A stretch of DNA of 5,221 nucleotides. Source: Bacteroidota bacterium (GTDB lineage: Bacteria > Bacteroidota > Bacteroidia > Flavobacteriales > Flavobacteriaceae). The notes beneath the pieces are model-generated. The model did not search any database and was not told the DNA's origin. It worked only from the letters and a program-made list of their open reading frames with translations. Below are positions 4,041-5,221 of this stretch, piece after piece (the first letter of the stretch is position 1; the number at the start of each line of letters is the position of its first letter). The position numbers were made by a program, and so were the translations under genes. Location: the NCBI GenBank assembly GCA_023386255.1, contig JAEWKB010000019.1, positions 1 to 5,221 on the forward strand. The letters run 5' to 3'.

Positions 4041-5221
4041 TTACGAACCTATCCTGCTTTTTGCGTATTTAACAACCTCATACCAAAGCACAGATATTGC
4101 CCCGGCCAGTGCACATAATCCTAATTGTGCAGCCGTAAGTAGCCCGAAGTCGAATAATGTGCGTAAATAGGGTACTGTAAACAGTATTAATATTAAAACT
4201 ATTGCTACAGTTATAATATAAAATACCAGGTTGTTCTTATATTTTAGCGTAACCCACACAGAATACGAAAAAGACCTGTTTACAAGTGTGAGAAAGATAT
4301 TAGCTATCATGAGGGTGATAAATACCATGCTGCGGGTTAGGTTTTCATTGTAATGCTGCCCCACTGCATATTGGTACACCCATAGCAGCCCAAGGCTTAT
4401 TACAAGGCCCTGGACTATACTGGTTGACAATTCTCTTAAATTAAACAAATCATTTTCAGGCAGCCTTGGCTCCTTTACCATGGCATCAGCTTCAGCGGGC
4501 TCATTTTCGTAGATAACAGAACAGGTTGGCCCCATTATCAGCTCAAGAAGGATAACATGCAGAGGACTAAATATATTTGGATAAAGCCATCCGAGAGCCA
4601 ATGGTATAAACACAATAAGTATGATAGGAATGTGTATTGAAATAATGTACCGGATTGCCTTTTTAAGATTGGTATAGATTTTCCTGCCCATGGCAATAGC
4701 ACCTACCATTCCCGTAAGGTCATCATTTGATAAGATAAGTGAGGCGGCATCTTTTGCAATAGCTGTTCCTTTTTTGCCCATTGCTATCCCTATATGTGCT
4801 GCTTTAAGTGCCGGCCCATCATTAACCCCGTCGCCGGTCATCGCTACAACATGCCCGTTGTCCTTTAAAGCTTTAACTATTTTCAGCTTCGCCTCAGGAA
4901 ACATCCGGCTGAATACCTGTTTTTCATTAACAGCCTTACGCAGGTCTTCATCGCTCATCTTCATAAGTTCTTCACCTGTTATAGTCCTGTCATATCCTTC
5001 AAAGCCAATCTCGCGCGCTATGGCCGCAGTGGTCAGGGCATTATCACCCGTTATAATTTTAACCGTAATACCAGCCTTATAAAAGGCGTTCAAAACACCG
5101 GCAATATTCTTTTTGGGAGGGTCATAAAATGCAACAAGGCCTTTAAACACAAAAACAATATCCTGCTGCTTTTCCGGAAACAGGTTTCCTTGCAGTTTTC
5201 CTTCACAAACTCCTAACACCC
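4041..5221 (-). CDS. P-type cation-transporting ATPase, C-terminal part (5' end outside window)
   Basis: The visible 393 codons cover the end of the nucleotide-binding/phosphorylation region and the last six membrane helices; the DKTGT phosphorylation site lies beyond the right edge. Numbering from the codon at 5219-5217, KIITGDN (54-60) and MTGDGVNDGPAL (127-138) are the HAD-type P-domain motifs, with hinge Asp130 and Asp134. Helices M5 to M10 follow, from about residue 190 to the end, as in the Cation_ATPase_C domain. This layout places it with the P2-type (Ca2+/Na+/Mg2+-like) pumps and not with heavy-metal P1B pumps, which lack the four C-terminal helices. In M6 the sequence is LLELIMGPTCS: Glu226 is present, but where many relatives have Asp-Pro there is Gly230-Pro231. 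The ion cannot be stated. The GTG at the window edge is internal, not the start. The gene is convergent with the ars operon and appears unrelated to it. Confidence 0.93.
   Translation of the reverse strand, partial: VLGVCEGKLQGNLFPEKQQDIVFVFKGLVAFYDPPKKNIAGVLNAFYKAGITVKIITGDNALTTAAIAREIGFEGYDRTITGEELMKMSDEDLRKAVNEKQVFSRMFPEAKLKIVKALKDNGHVVAMTGDGVNDGPALKAAHIGIAMGKKGTAIAKDAASLILSNDDLTGMVGAIAMGRKIYTNLKKAIRYIISIHIPIILIVFIPLALGWLYPNIFSPLHVILLELIMGPTCSVIYENEPAEADAMVKEPRLPENDLFNLRELSTSIVQGLVISLGLLWVYQYAVGQHYNENLTRSMVFITLMIANIFLTLVNRSFSYSVWVTLKYKNNLVFYIITVAIVLILILFTVPYLRTLFDFGLLTAAQLGLCALAGAISVLWYEVVKYAKSRIGS

Noticed and set aside
4690..5082. 130-codon plus-strand open frame opposite the P-type ATPase
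   Set aside because: It is antisense to strongly conserved ATPase motifs (TGDN, TGDGVND), so its openness is a shadow of that gene.

Overview
The window looks like a chromosomal segment of a flavobacterium-type member of the Bacteroidota. The evidence is: two promoters of the phylum's TTG / TAnnTTTG type; start codons preceded by A/T-rich tracts instead of Shine-Dalgarno sequences; a tRNA without encoded CCA; moderately A/T-rich DNA; and an arsenic operon carrying a DUF6428-type gene, which I know from flavobacterial ars operons. This assignment is inference from sequence features, not from a database match.

Layout from left to right. (1) Positions 2-760 hold the 3' part of a TlpA/ResA-like thiol-disulfide oxidoreductase gene with a WCGPC active site; it is cut by the left edge and followed by a strong terminator (779-801). 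(2) A tRNA-Tyr(GTA) gene (921-1001) has a near-ideal Bacteroidota promoter at 858-887 and its own terminator at 1059-1092. (3) A non-coding stretch of about 180 bp contains a small palindrome and GTGGCA direct repeats. (4) A compact four-gene arsenic resistance operon runs from 1324 to 3853: arsR, a DUF6428-type gene, a thioredoxin-coupled arsenate reductase of the LMW-PTP fold, and an ACR3-family arsenite exporter. Its promoter lies inside a 24-bp near-perfect palindrome that is very probably the ArsR operator. (5) Directly after acr3 lies a decayed fragment of a YeeE/YedE-family membrane protein gene (about 3863-4023), with two compensating frameshifts and an abrupt loss of homology. (6) Convergent on the minus strand (4041-5221) is the C-terminal part of a P-type cation ATPase, cut by the right edge.

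How the genes work together: ArsR should repress the operon until arsenite binds its cysteines. The ArsC-like enzyme reduces arsenate to arsenite using a Cys49/Cys147/Cys154 relay, and Acr3 exports arsenite. The DUF6428 protein has no established role that I know; its cysteine-rich C-terminus, which ends in the same Ser-Cys-Cys as ArsR, suggests arsenite binding or handover. The oxidoreductase, the tRNA and the ATPase appear to be unrelated neighbours.

I see no CRISPR array, intact mobile element or clearly new multi-gene system. The most unusual observations are the duplicated gene-junction module and Cys-Cys tails in the ars operon, the promoter/operator overlap, and the yeeE fossil at the operon's downstream end.
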